Source: Actinomadura sp. 6K520 (lineage in GTDB: Bacteria > Actinomycetota > Actinomycetes > Streptosporangiales > Streptosporangiaceae). From it: a DNA stretch of 64,000 nt. The DNA is taken from assembly GCF_004349245.1 (NCBI RefSeq), contig NZ_SMLC01000002.1, forward strand, positions 82,383-146,382, given 5' to 3'. Below the pieces are notes generated by a model. The model was given only the letters and a program-made list of their open reading frames with translations. It had not been told where the DNA came from and made no database searches. The position numbers were made by a program, and so were the translations under genes. Positions within the stretch are counted from its first letter, which is position 1. Every line of letters starts with the position of its first letter. This document shows positions 51,023 to 58,730 of the stretch, one piece after another.

Positions 51023-51648
51023 CCGACTACCCGGTCGCGCTCGCCGCCGAGGACTTCGTGCCGGTGGCGCTGACCGCGCTGGGCATGGCGATGCTGCGGC
51101 ACCGGCATCCGCTGGTGCCCGCGGCCGCCGCCCTGGTCGTGGCGGGCGGATTCGGCAAGGCCACCTGGAAGCTGGTCGTCGCGCTCGGCGGCCCGGACCT
51201 CCCCTGGCTGCGCGGCGCCCTGTTCCCGCTGCTGGCGATCGGCTTCACGGCGTTCGCGTACGCGCTGTCCCGGGAGTCGCGCCGGCCGCCGCATCCGGCG
51301 GTGCTCGCGGTCCCGGCGATGACGGCGCTTGCCATGTCGGCCGTCCTGCGCGACACCTGGCCCGCGCTGCTGTGGACGATCGTCGCTGTGACGGCCGCCG
51401 CCGTCCTGCTGGCGCGGTCCGCCGCGCGGGCGGGCGACCCGCTCGCGGCGACGCTCTTCGGCCTCTGGCTCGCCGGACAGTACCTGCTCGGCCCGATGGC
51501 GGCGCGCGCCGAGCAGTCCGTCCCCCTCCAGTGGGTGGAGCAGTCCTGCAACACCCTCGCCCAGGCCGCCTTCGCGTTCGCCGCCTGGCACCTCACCAGA
51601 ACGACACGGACCCGAACGGAACGGACCGGGGAAAGGGCGGCGGCGTGA
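51019..51648 (+). CDS. six-helix membrane protein, unknown function
   Basis: 209 residues with about six hydrophobic helices and a short Arg/Thr-rich cytoplasmic tail. It is not recognised; His and Arg residues (LRHRHPLVP) flank the first helices. It is co-translated with the NOL-like gene (ATGA) and the maleate-isomerase-like gene (GTGA). A membrane role in pigment handling or transport is guesswork. Confidence 0.75.
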   Translation: MTDYPVALAAEDFVPVALTALGMAMLRHRHPLVPAAAALVVAGGFGKATWKLVVALGGPDLPWLRGALFPLLAIGFTAFAYALSRESRRPPHPAVLAVPAMTALAMSAVLRDTWPALLWTIVAVTAAAVLLARSAARAGDPLAATLFGLWLAGQYLLGPMAARAEQSVPLQWVEQSCNTLAQAAFAFAAWHLTRTTRTRTERTGERAAA

Positions 51649-52388
51649 CGGACGCACTCGGCTGGCGGCGCAAGTTCGGCGTGATCGCGCCGTCCACCAA
51701 CACCATCGTCGAACCCGACTTCCACCGGATGAGCGTCCCCGGTGTGACGTCCCACTTCTCCCGCATCCACATCCGCGACCAGGACATGGCCGGGGACGAG
51801 GGCATGGAGCGGCTCCTGGCGCAGATCCGCGACGAGATCGGCGCGGCCTGCGAGCGGGTCCTGACCTGCGAGCCCGACTACATGGTGATGGGCATGTCCG
51901 CCGAGACGTTCTGGGGCGGGATCGAGGGCAACAGGCAGTTCGTCGAGCAGATCAACGCCATCACGGGCCTGCGGGTGGCGACCGGTGCCGAGGCGTGCGA
52001 GCGCGCGCTGAAGCTCTACGGGGCGCGGCGCATCGGCGTCGTCACCCCGTACCAGCCGGTCGGCGACGTCAACGTCCGGCGGTTCTTCACCGAACTCGGC
52101 TTCGAGGTCGACCGCATCATCGGCCTCAAGTGCCCGACCGCCGTGTCGATCGCGCACGTCACCGACGCCGAGCTGCGCGCGGCGCTGCGCGAGCTGGCCG
52201 CGGGCGAGGTCGACGCCCTGGTCCAGTGCGGCACCAACCTGTCGATGGTCCGCACGGCCGACGAGGCCGAACGCTGGCTCGACCTCCCCGTCATCGCGAT
52301 CAACGCCGCCACCTGGTGGATGGCCCTCCGCGACAACGGCATCGACGACCGCGTGTACGGCGCGGGAACCCTCCTGCGCGAGCACTGA
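51645..52388 (+). CDS. maleate isomerase/arylmalonate decarboxylase-family protein
   Basis: 247 residues of the Asp/Glu racemase-like maleate cis-trans isomerase family: FGVIAPSTNTIVEPDF at the start, VVTPYQPVGDVNVRRFF in the middle, and the second-domain Cys195 in VQCGTNLSMV. The first-domain Cys of maleate isomerase is not seen (the loop reads MGMSAETFW), which points to a decarboxylase or a variant isomerase. In maleimide or pyrrole breakdown, maleate-type acids arise after amide hydrolysis, so it could act late on pyrrole-ring fragments together with the nitrilase-like enzyme; inference only. Confidence 0.8.
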   Translation: MTDALGWRRKFGVIAPSTNTIVEPDFHRMSVPGVTSHFSRIHIRDQDMAGDEGMERLLAQIRDEIGAACERVLTCEPDYMVMGMSAETFWGGIEGNRQFVEQINAITGLRVATGAEACERALKLYGARRIGVVTPYQPVGDVNVRRFFTELGFEVDRIIGLKCPTAVSIAHVTDAELRAALRELAAGEVDALVQCGTNLSMVRTADEAERWLDLPVIAINAATWWMALRDNGIDDRVYGAGTLLREH

Positions 52389-53176
52389 TGACCAGGGGCT
52401 ACGTCGACACCGGGTGGGGCCAGGTCCACTACCGCGCCTGCGGTGACTCCGGCCCCTGGATCGGGCTGTTCCACGAATCCCCGCTGTCCTCCCGCGTCTT
52501 CGAGGACGTCCTGCCCGTACTCGGCCGCCGCGCCCGCGCCGTCGCCTTCGACACCCCCGGCTACGGCGCGTCCGACCCGCCCCCCGGACCGGGCTTCGAG
52601 ATCCCCGACTACGGCCGCGTCCTGGCGGAGGCGGCGGCCGGGATCGGGATGGAGAGGCCGGTTCTCGCCGGCGTGCACAGCGGAGCGTCCCTCGCCCTCG
52701 CGGCCGCCGCGCACCTGCCGGCCGCGGGCCTGGCCCTGAGCGGCGTCCCGCTGTTCACCCCGGAGGAGCGGGCCGGCTTCATCGCGGGATGGACGCCCGA
52801 GGCCCCGCTCGACGACCGGGGCTCCCAGTTCACCTGGGCCGTCGAACGCTACCTGCGGAGCTGGGGGCCGGACCTCCCCCGCGAACTCCTCCACCTCGCC
52901 GTAGTGGAGCTGATGCGGGTGGCGGACCGCTACGAGTGGGGCTACCAGGCCGCGTTCCGCTTCGACCCCTCGGAGGCCCTCGCGGCGGCGGACGTCCCCG
53001 TCCTCCTCCTCAACGCCGAGTTCGACAGGCTCGCCCCCAAGGACGCCCTCGCACTGGACCTGGCACGCGACGCCCGCCTGGTCGTCCTCCCCGGCCTCCC
53101 CGGCCAGCCGCACCTGCGGGCCCCCGGCGACTTCGCCGCAGCGCTCCTGGCCTTCACCCTGGAAGCCGGCTCCTGA
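52388..53176 (+). CDS. alpha/beta hydrolase (esterase)
   Basis: 262 residues, cytoplasmic. Nucleophile Ser98 in LAGVHSGASLA, acid Asp in LLLNAEFDRLAP and a late His (LPGQPHLRAPGDF). It resembles 3-oxoadipate enol-lactonase and methylesterase types. In the plant pathway the C13 carboxymethyl ester is cut by MES16, so a methylesterase role is possible here. ATG 52388 shares one base with the previous stop. Last gene of the unit; convergent with a secreted-protein gene four bases away. Confidence 0.8.
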   Translation: MTRGYVDTGWGQVHYRACGDSGPWIGLFHESPLSSRVFEDVLPVLGRRARAVAFDTPGYGASDPPPGPGFEIPDYGRVLAEAAAGIGMERPVLAGVHSGASLALAAAAHLPAAGLALSGVPLFTPEERAGFIAGWTPEAPLDDRGSQFTWAVERYLRSWGPDLPRELLHLAVVELMRVADRYEWGYQAAFRFDPSEALAAADVPVLLLNAEFDRLAPKDALALDLARDARLVVLPGLPGQPHLRAPGDFAAALLAFTLEAGS

Positions 53177-53180
53177 CCGC

Positions 53181-53618
53181 TCAGAACGCGCAGTCGGGCA
53201 CCCCGTCGAGGTGGGCCTTCCCGCGGATGTAGACGTTGCTCACCCAGCCGCTGGGCTGGTAGCCACCGTTGTAGGTGTACGACCACCACTCGCTGTAGTA
53301 CCCCGAGTCGGAGACCGGCTGCCCCCGCTTCTGGCAGTACACACCGATCTCCTGCTTGGAGACCTTCCGGATGATCGTCGGGCAGTTGCCCGTGGACGGG
53401 TACTCGGTACACGCCCTGGTCCCGCCGGTACGGACGTTCACGTTGGTCGCCCACACATAGACCCAGACGATCCGGTCCGCCGCCCGCTTCCCCACCGGCT
53501 GCCGCGCCGGCGCGGCCTGCGCCGGCGCGGCGGCGATGACCGAGGCACCGAGCGCACCCGAGGCAACGACCGCCATCGCCGCCCTCCTGAGACCGGACCA
53601 GCGAGTTTTCCAAAGCAT
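53181..53618 (-). CDS. small secreted protein, SH3-like
   Basis: 145 residues: signal peptide (about 1-36, ending APAQAAP), then a domain with VNVRTGGTRACTEYPSTG and WWSYTYNGGYQPSGWVSNVY. This resembles bacterial SH3 domains with four Cys likely in two disulfides. Such proteins bind peptidoglycan or act as small extracellular modulators. ATG 53618 has GGAG nine bases upstream. Confidence 0.75.
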   Translation of the reverse strand: MLWKTRWSGLRRAAMAVVASGALGASVIAAAPAQAAPARQPVGKRAADRIVWVYVWATNVNVRTGGTRACTEYPSTGNCPTIIRKVSKQEIGVYCQKRGQPVSDSGYYSEWWSYTYNGGYQPSGWVSNVYIRGKAHLDGVPDCAF

Positions 53619-53730
53619 GATGCTGTCTCCGTTCGGTTCCCGTCCTGCTCAGCTCTGCGAGCAGGTGGACTCAAGGCGAGTGAACCGTCCACCTGCTTCA
53701 GCCCGGCTTCACATCAGCTTCACGCCTTAA

Positions 53731-53771
53731 TTTCGCCACTGGACGAAAAAGTGTGGTCCGATATGGCGAAA
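53731..53771. promoter_or_regulatory. nested inverted repeat in a 620-base gene-free stretch
   Basis: The stretch 53619-54238 holds no convincing gene and is less GC-rich than its surroundings. TTTCGCCA (53731-53738) pairs exactly with TGGCGAAA (53764-53771), and GGAC/GTCC pair inside it. It lies about 113 bases upstream of the secreted-protein start. Closer to 54,110-54,145 is a second hairpin-like CCCCGGG pair in front of the XRE gene. Otherwise I see nothing assignable. Confidence 0.4.
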
Positions 53772-54238
53772 GGAAGACTTCACGTGGCTTAATCTCTGCG
53801 GGACAAGCTCAGCCACGCCCCCTTGGGCATGTTCGACCCGTATTTAGCCTGATCATTCATCGTGCATTCGCCACCCCGGCGGACGCTCTACGGCCTCCGG
53901 CCACATACACAGTATTCAAGATGCTTCTGCGTCAGGTGACGCACTTCTTACGTAGTCACCTGATTCCCGGTCAGCGGCCGATTCCGGACAGAAAGGCACT
54001 GACGCCAAGCTCCGGAGGTCGCATGTTGATGATGGGGCAGTTGTGATGAGGGTGCCGTCCAGTGATCAATGGGATCGGCTTCGCAGGCTAGTACCATACG
54101 ATCAGCGGGTAAACCCCGGGTGAAAGGTTCTCCCCGGGGGCAACTCCGAAAGCGAAGACGCGGCGATCCATCGGTCAGGGACCATGGGCCCGCCAGGCCA
54201 GCAGGCCGGCGGGCTCTGGTGACGATCTAGGAGTTGGC

Positions 54239-55099
54239 ATGACCTCGAGTCCGGGGCCGGTTGTCCAACGAGCACTTCTCAGCAAGCAACTGACCGAGAT
54301 CCGTCACCGAAGCGGACGCTCCGAGGACGAGGCGGCCGCGGGACTGGGATGGCCGACAGGTCGCCTGATCCGCATCGAAAGCGGTCTCGACCTCCCCGCA
54401 CCGGCGGAGCTGGCCGAGCTGATCGGTTTCTACGGCATCGATGACGAGAAGCTTTCGCAGCGTCTCCACGGACTGGCCGAAGGGGGAGCCACGGCCGGAT
54501 GGTGGGAGCCCTACAAAGCGCACATCGACGACCCGGCCTTCTACACGTACCTGCAACATGAGGCCGGAACGTCCAAAGTCGAGCAGTTCCAGTCCGCCCT
54601 CGTTCCGGGGCTGCTGCAGACCGAGAGGTATGCCGTTTCCGTGCTGCGGCAGTTCTTCCCTGGGATCGGCGAGAGCCGCCTAAACGCGCTCGTTGAGATG
54701 CGCATGCGGCGGCAGGCGGAACTGGAGGGACGGCTGCAGGTCTTCGTCATCGACGAATCCGTGATTCAGCGCAGGGTGGGCGGCGCCGACGTCATGCGCG
54801 AGCAGATCGGCAAAATCCTGACTTTCGCCCGCATGCCGCACATCACCGTTCAGGTTCTGCCCCTTTCCGAGGGTGAGAGCTTCGGGATCCGAGGACCGTT
54901 CGGCCTCCTCAGCTTCGCCGAGGGGCTCGGCCATGTGCTCTACCTGGAAAGGACACCGGGAAGCGTCACCTATGTCCGGTCATGCGCGGAGACTGCCGCA
55001 CATCGTGCGGCGTTCCTGTCGCTTAGGCAGACCGCACTGAGCGACAGGCAGTCAGAAAGTCTGATCGTCGAGGTCGCTCGTAGCCTCGACGACATGTAG
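54239..55099 (+). CDS. XRE-family regulator with DUF5753 domain
   Basis: 286 residues. N-terminal helix-turn-helix (about 14-68) followed by the DUF5753 domain (about 85-275: FQSALVPGLLQTERYAVSVL, MRMRRQAEL, FVIDESVIQRRVGG). Such proteins are abundant in actinomycetes, usually beside DUF397 genes as here, and have been linked to differentiation and toxin-like pairs. The helix-turn-helix is weak compared with the paralogue at 55,370. Confidence 0.88.
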   Translation: MTSSPGPVVQRALLSKQLTEIRHRSGRSEDEAAAGLGWPTGRLIRIESGLDLPAPAELAELIGFYGIDDEKLSQRLHGLAEGGATAGWWEPYKAHIDDPAFYTYLQHEAGTSKVEQFQSALVPGLLQTERYAVSVLRQFFPGIGESRLNALVEMRMRRQAELEGRLQVFVIDESVIQRRVGGADVMREQIGKILTFARMPHITVQVLPLSEGESFGIRGPFGLLSFAEGLGHVLYLERTPGSVTYVRSCAETAAHRAAFLSLRQTALSDRQSESLIVEVARSLDDM

Positions 55100-55117
55100 C
55101 CCCATGGCCGGCGCAGT

Positions 55118-55339
55118 TCACCCTGTGAGGTCCGGCGCGTCCATCTTGATCCGGGCGATGAATCGCGCCCACTCGTCCGGCCGATAGGAGTGACGCGGTC
55201 CGTACGGGTCCTTGGAGTCCCGCACAGCGATTCCGTGGTCCGATCGTGCGACCTGGACGCAGTCGCCAGCACCACTGGCGGTCGCGGTACGCCATTCCAA
55301 CTCGGCGCACTTAGGGTCGTCGGACGCATCCGTAGGCAT
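55118..55339 (-). CDS. DUF397 protein
   Basis: 73 residues, the normal size: ELEWRTATASGAGDCVQVAR, then VRDSKDPYGPRHSYRPDEWARF. DUF397 proteins pair with XRE/DUF5753 regulators and modulate them. It lies 30 bases downstream of the minus-strand XRE gene start-to-stop series, so the two are probably co-transcribed. Confidence 0.9.
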   Translation of the reverse strand: MPTDASDDPKCAELEWRTATASGAGDCVQVARSDHGIAVRDSKDPYGPRHSYRPDEWARFIARIKMDAPDLTG

Positions 55340-55369
55340 TCGATCTCTTTTCGGATGAAAGTAGTCTGC

Positions 55370-56212
55370 TTACAGTTGTATTGACAGACGCGAGATGAAG
55401 TCGAGCGACTCAGCGGGACCGAGAGCTGCGGCACGCAGATGCTCGACCGCCTCCCGATATCGATTGATATCGACTTCACGTTCGAGGTAAATGTTCCCCA
55501 CCAGACCTTCCACGAAAACCACAGGGGAGAGCCCGGGATCGTCGAAACTCATAAAAACAAAGGTGCTGTCCAGCCCCGGATGAGCGCCGACCTGGAAGGG
55601 AATAGCCTGAATTGTCACGTTCGACTGGTGGCCAACGGCAACGATTTTGTCGAGTTGCCGCTTCATGAGGTCCCGGCCGCCGACATGACGTCGCAGGACC
55701 GCCTCGTCAAGCAGAGCCCAGAAATGCGGAGGTTCTTCCTTGTAGAGGATCTCCTGGCGCCGCATCCTGGCCTCGAGGCGCTCCTCAAGGACCTCCTGGC
55801 GCATCCGGGGGGCGAGTCCTCGGATGATCGCCCGCGCGTACTCCTCCGTCTGGAGCAGCGACGGCACGATGCAGGACTCGTAATCGGTGATGGAGGAGGC
55901 CGCATCCTGAAGGCCGATCAGCGGGGCGATTCCGAGATCACCATAGTGCTGCCACCAGCCCTGCTGGCGAGCATCGCGCGCCAGCCGCATCAACTCGTCG
56001 CGCTCCCGGGCGTCGACCTCGTAGATCCCGCACAGATCCCGCACATCGCGCAGGCTGGCCGCCCGTTTCGCGGTCTCCATACGGCTGATCTTCGTGGGAT
56101 GGCACAGCAGCCGTTCGGCGATCTCCTCGATGCTCTTTCCCGACTCAAGCCGGAGCTTGCGCAAGCGGGCCGCGAGCTCGCGCCGACGCAGCGTAGGACT
56201 GTCAGAGGCCAC
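55370..56212 (-). CDS. XRE-family regulator with DUF5753 domain
   Basis: 280 residues: a clear helix-turn-helix (about 9-64: ELAARLRKLRLESGKSIEEI, CHPTKISRME) followed by DUF5753 (ITDYESCIVPSLLQTEEYAR, ALLDEAVLRRHVGGRDLM). GTG 56212 has GGAGG about eight bases upstream. Partner of the DUF397 gene immediately downstream. Confidence 0.9.
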   Translation of the reverse strand: MASDSPTLRRRELAARLRKLRLESGKSIEEIAERLLCHPTKISRMETAKRAASLRDVRDLCGIYEVDARERDELMRLARDARQQGWWQHYGDLGIAPLIGLQDAASSITDYESCIVPSLLQTEEYARAIIRGLAPRMRQEVLEERLEARMRRQEILYKEEPPHFWALLDEAVLRRHVGGRDLMKRQLDKIVAVGHQSNVTIQAIPFQVGAHPGLDSTFVFMSFDDPGLSPVVFVEGLVGNIYLEREVDINRYREAVEHLRAAALGPAESLDFISRLSIQL

Positions 56213-56332
56213 GCCGCCGCCTCCGTTCTCCGTTGAACCCGATACGGCACATAGGCATCAGCTGTCGCTTCGTGTCCCAATCGAGAGGAATCGAGAGGTA
56301 TCACCCCGGGCAGAAGCCTCTGTCCCTTTCCA

Positions 56333-56346
56333 TTGGCACTTGCCAA
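56333..56346. promoter_or_regulatory. perfect palindrome TTGGCA-CT-TGCCAA in the 56213-56686 gap
   Basis: The 474-base gap between the XRE gene and the cyclase-like gene has no convincing gene. It holds this 14-base palindrome, 121 bases upstream of the XRE start, and a nine-base direct repeat (ATCGAGAGG, near 56,279-56,298). An operator for the divergent XRE regulator is possible. Confidence 0.4.
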
Positions 56347-56686
56347 GGGCAGGTGCTGCAGTCACTATACAGCTAGGCCCTGAAGAGACAAGCGGCGAAC
56401 CGGCGGAGGTGCACGCGGTGTCGACTCCCGCTCAGAAGAGGTGGTGGCAGCACTCAGCAGCGACAGAATCTCGCCCAATAAACAGGCCAGGCCGGTGCCC
56501 ACACACCGACCCAGCCAACAGCACGTCCCCTGATCCAGCTCAGACCACGTGAGGATGTTGCCTTGCTTCATCGTAACGGCTCTGGCCTCGAAGACAACCG
56601 GCCCTGCGCAGGCCGCTCCTCCCTTCCTTCCCGCTGGCGTCCGATATGCCAGGAGCGGTGCGTGAACGCGGGGACCTGGGGGCGTC

Positions 56687-58072
56687 ATGGACCGCCCAAC
56701 TGACCGCCCGGCGAGCAACGGACCGGTCTTCGCGACCATCCCAACGAAGTACCTGGCGTTCGTCGCCGCGCTGGTCGTCGGCGTGTGCCTGCTGGCCGGG
56801 CCGGCGGACCTGCTCGCCATCGGCGGCCTGCTCCTGCTTATGGTCCCCGTCGTCGGCTTCACGATGATCCGGCTCACGCTGGCCGTGCGCCTGTGCGAAC
56901 TGGCGCAGAACCCTGGTGATCTGCTGAGGTCGCCGACCGGGACCAGCACGCCCGTCCCCGGCCTGATGCCGGGGCACCCGTCCCCCGGGAATTACCTGGA
57001 AGCCGCGGCCTCCGTCGGTACTGGACGCCACGGACCGTCCGGCGGGAGCTTCTGGGACGCCCTCGGCGACACCGAACGGCGAGCGCTGCGGCGGCTCGCG
57101 GTCGAGCGGCGCTTCGCGCACGGCACCGAGATCTTCCGGGAAGGCGACCAGGCGGACCACGTACTCGTCATCCGCGAGGGAAGGACGAGGGTCTGCCTAC
57201 GCCGTGCCGACGGCAACGAACGAGTCCTCGCACGGCGTGGGCCAGGCCAGCTCGTGGGCGAACGCGGCGCTCTGGAGGTCAAGGTCCGTTCGGCGACCGT
57301 CGTCGCGGAAGGACCGGTGCGTGCATGGGTGGTCCGGACCCATGACTTCGCCACCTTCATCGGAGCGAATCCTCGGGTCCTGGACATTGTCGAACACCAG
57401 GTCTACTGGAGGCTCACTGAGCCATCCTCTGCGGGCCCGATCATTCCCGGTTCGGAACAGGCCGGCCTCTGGCCGGAAGAACACCAGAGTCTGCAACCCC
57501 GCCTGGACGGAGACATCTGTTCGATCCTCCTAGGCGACATTGTGAGCTTCAGCGGAACCGAACGCACTGACGACGACAGGAGATTCATCCGGCAGACGCT
57601 CACTGACAGCGTGCGGCAGTCGTTCGCCGAGTCCCACATCCCCGTTCGGCTATGCCACTGGGAGGACCGCGGTGACGGATTCCTCATCGTCGTCCCCCCG
57701 AATGCCGCGACGACTTCGCAGGTCCTGGAGGGCGTGCCGCACAGGCTGGCGATCAAGCTCCGCCGGCACAACCGGCGTAGTCAGGCCGCCGGGCGGATCC
57801 AGTTGCGGCTCGCCGTTCACGTCGGCCCGGTCGTCCGCGACCAGTCCGGCGTGTCGGGGGACGCGATCATCCACGCCGCGCGCCTCGTCGAGGCACCGGT
57901 GTTCAAACGCGCCGTGGTCCAGCGAGCGGCCTGCCTCGGGCTCATCGTGTCGGCCTACCTTTACGACACCCTCGTGCGCAGCGCCGTCGCAGCCGTGGAG
58001 GCGTGCGAGTACGAGCGCATCACCTGCAAGGTCAAGGAATCGCGGATCATCGGCTGGGTCTCATTCCGTTGA
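56687..58072 (+). CDS. membrane protein: cyclic-nucleotide-binding domain fused to a class III cyclase-like domain
   Basis: 461 residues. Two N-terminal membrane helices (about 22-64); a CRP-type cyclic-nucleotide-binding domain (about 128-245) with GERGALEVKVRSATV as the phosphate-binding cassette; then a class III nucleotidyl cyclase-like domain (about 275-440). The two metal Asp residues are present: Asp284 in LLGDIVSFS and Asp330 in RGDGFLIVVP. The usual late GD-x-VN-x-AAR segment is GDAIIHAARL, with the Asn replaced. It may make and sense a cyclic nucleotide in one chain. The fusion is known in outline among actinomycetes but its function is not. Confidence 0.82.
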   Translation: MDRPTDRPASNGPVFATIPTKYLAFVAALVVGVCLLAGPADLLAIGGLLLLMVPVVGFTMIRLTLAVRLCELAQNPGDLLRSPTGTSTPVPGLMPGHPSPGNYLEAAASVGTGRHGPSGGSFWDALGDTERRALRRLAVERRFAHGTEIFREGDQADHVLVIREGRTRVCLRRADGNERVLARRGPGQLVGERGALEVKVRSATVVAEGPVRAWVVRTHDFATFIGANPRVLDIVEHQVYWRLTEPSSAGPIIPGSEQAGLWPEEHQSLQPRLDGDICSILLGDIVSFSGTERTDDDRRFIRQTLTDSVRQSFAESHIPVRLCHWEDRGDGFLIVVPPNAATTSQVLEGVPHRLAIKLRRHNRRSQAAGRIQLRLAVHVGPVVRDQSGVSGDAIIHAARLVEAPVFKRAVVQRAACLGLIVSAYLYDTLVRSAVAAVEACEYERITCKVKESRIIGWVSFR

Positions 58073-58103
58073 GGCCCGGTCGGCGGTGCGGAGGGCGGGC
58101 GTC

Positions 58104-58652
58104 TTAGGGTGTGGTTTCGTCCAGGACGGTCTGGATTCGGCTCCAGGCATGTTCCAGGTCGGTGTCGGGGGCGGGTTCGAAGACCAGGACACCGTCGCCC
58201 AGGTCGATGGTGAGGACCGGCCGGCCCGCCTCGGTGAGCATCGGTTCGCGTGCTTCCACGCCGTACGGGGCCTCCAGGACGCTCATCTCCGCGTCACCGC
58301 GCGGGTCGAACATCAGGAGTCCGGGCGCGACCCACAGGGCTCCGCGTTGCAGCACGTTCTCGTGGACGACGCCCTCGTCGTACTGCAGCGGTCCGCACAG
58401 CCTGCCGATCAGGCAGAGGCGGGGGCGGCGCCCCGCGGTCAGCTCGGCCACGATCTCGTCGGTGTCGCCCAGACCGGGTGGGATGACGTAGAAGGCCAGG
58501 CCGGGGCGCGGGCCGGTGAGCTCGCGGCGGAAGGACCGCAGCGAGGGGCGGCGCCGCAGCAGCCGATCCGCGGCGGGCCGGAGCAGCAGGCCCCCGGCGA
58601 ACCCCGTCAGGGCCGCGACGATGACCGACATGACGATGGACACCCGCGTCAC
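58104..58652 (-). CDS. membrane-anchored protein, unknown function
   Basis: 182 residues: one N-terminal membrane helix (about 5-25), an Arg-rich segment, then a soluble beta-rich domain (LAFYVIPPGLGDTDEIVAEL, LWVAPGLLMFDPRG). Not recognised. GTG start at 58652; convergent with the cyclase-like gene and divergent from the oxidoreductase gene. Confidence 0.7.
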   Translation of the reverse strand: MTRVSIVMSVIVAALTGFAGGLLLRPAADRLLRRRPSLRSFRRELTGPRPGLAFYVIPPGLGDTDEIVAELTAGRRPRLCLIGRLCGPLQYDEGVVHENVLQRGALWVAPGLLMFDPRGDAEMSVLEAPYGVEAREPMLTEAGRPVLTIDLGDGVLVFEPAPDTDLEHAWSRIQTVLDETTP

Positions 58653-58730
58653 CTTAGCCTTCGTAGATCACGCCCAGGTGTCCGACTTGCGTGTCTCGCC
58701 ACGTTCGGGGGCCGCTGTCATCCTGAGGAC

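Noticed and set aside
53753..54046. Possible 97-residue plus-strand gene in the gap before the XRE gene
   Set aside because: No ribosome site, no recognisable motif and codon use unlike neighbours.
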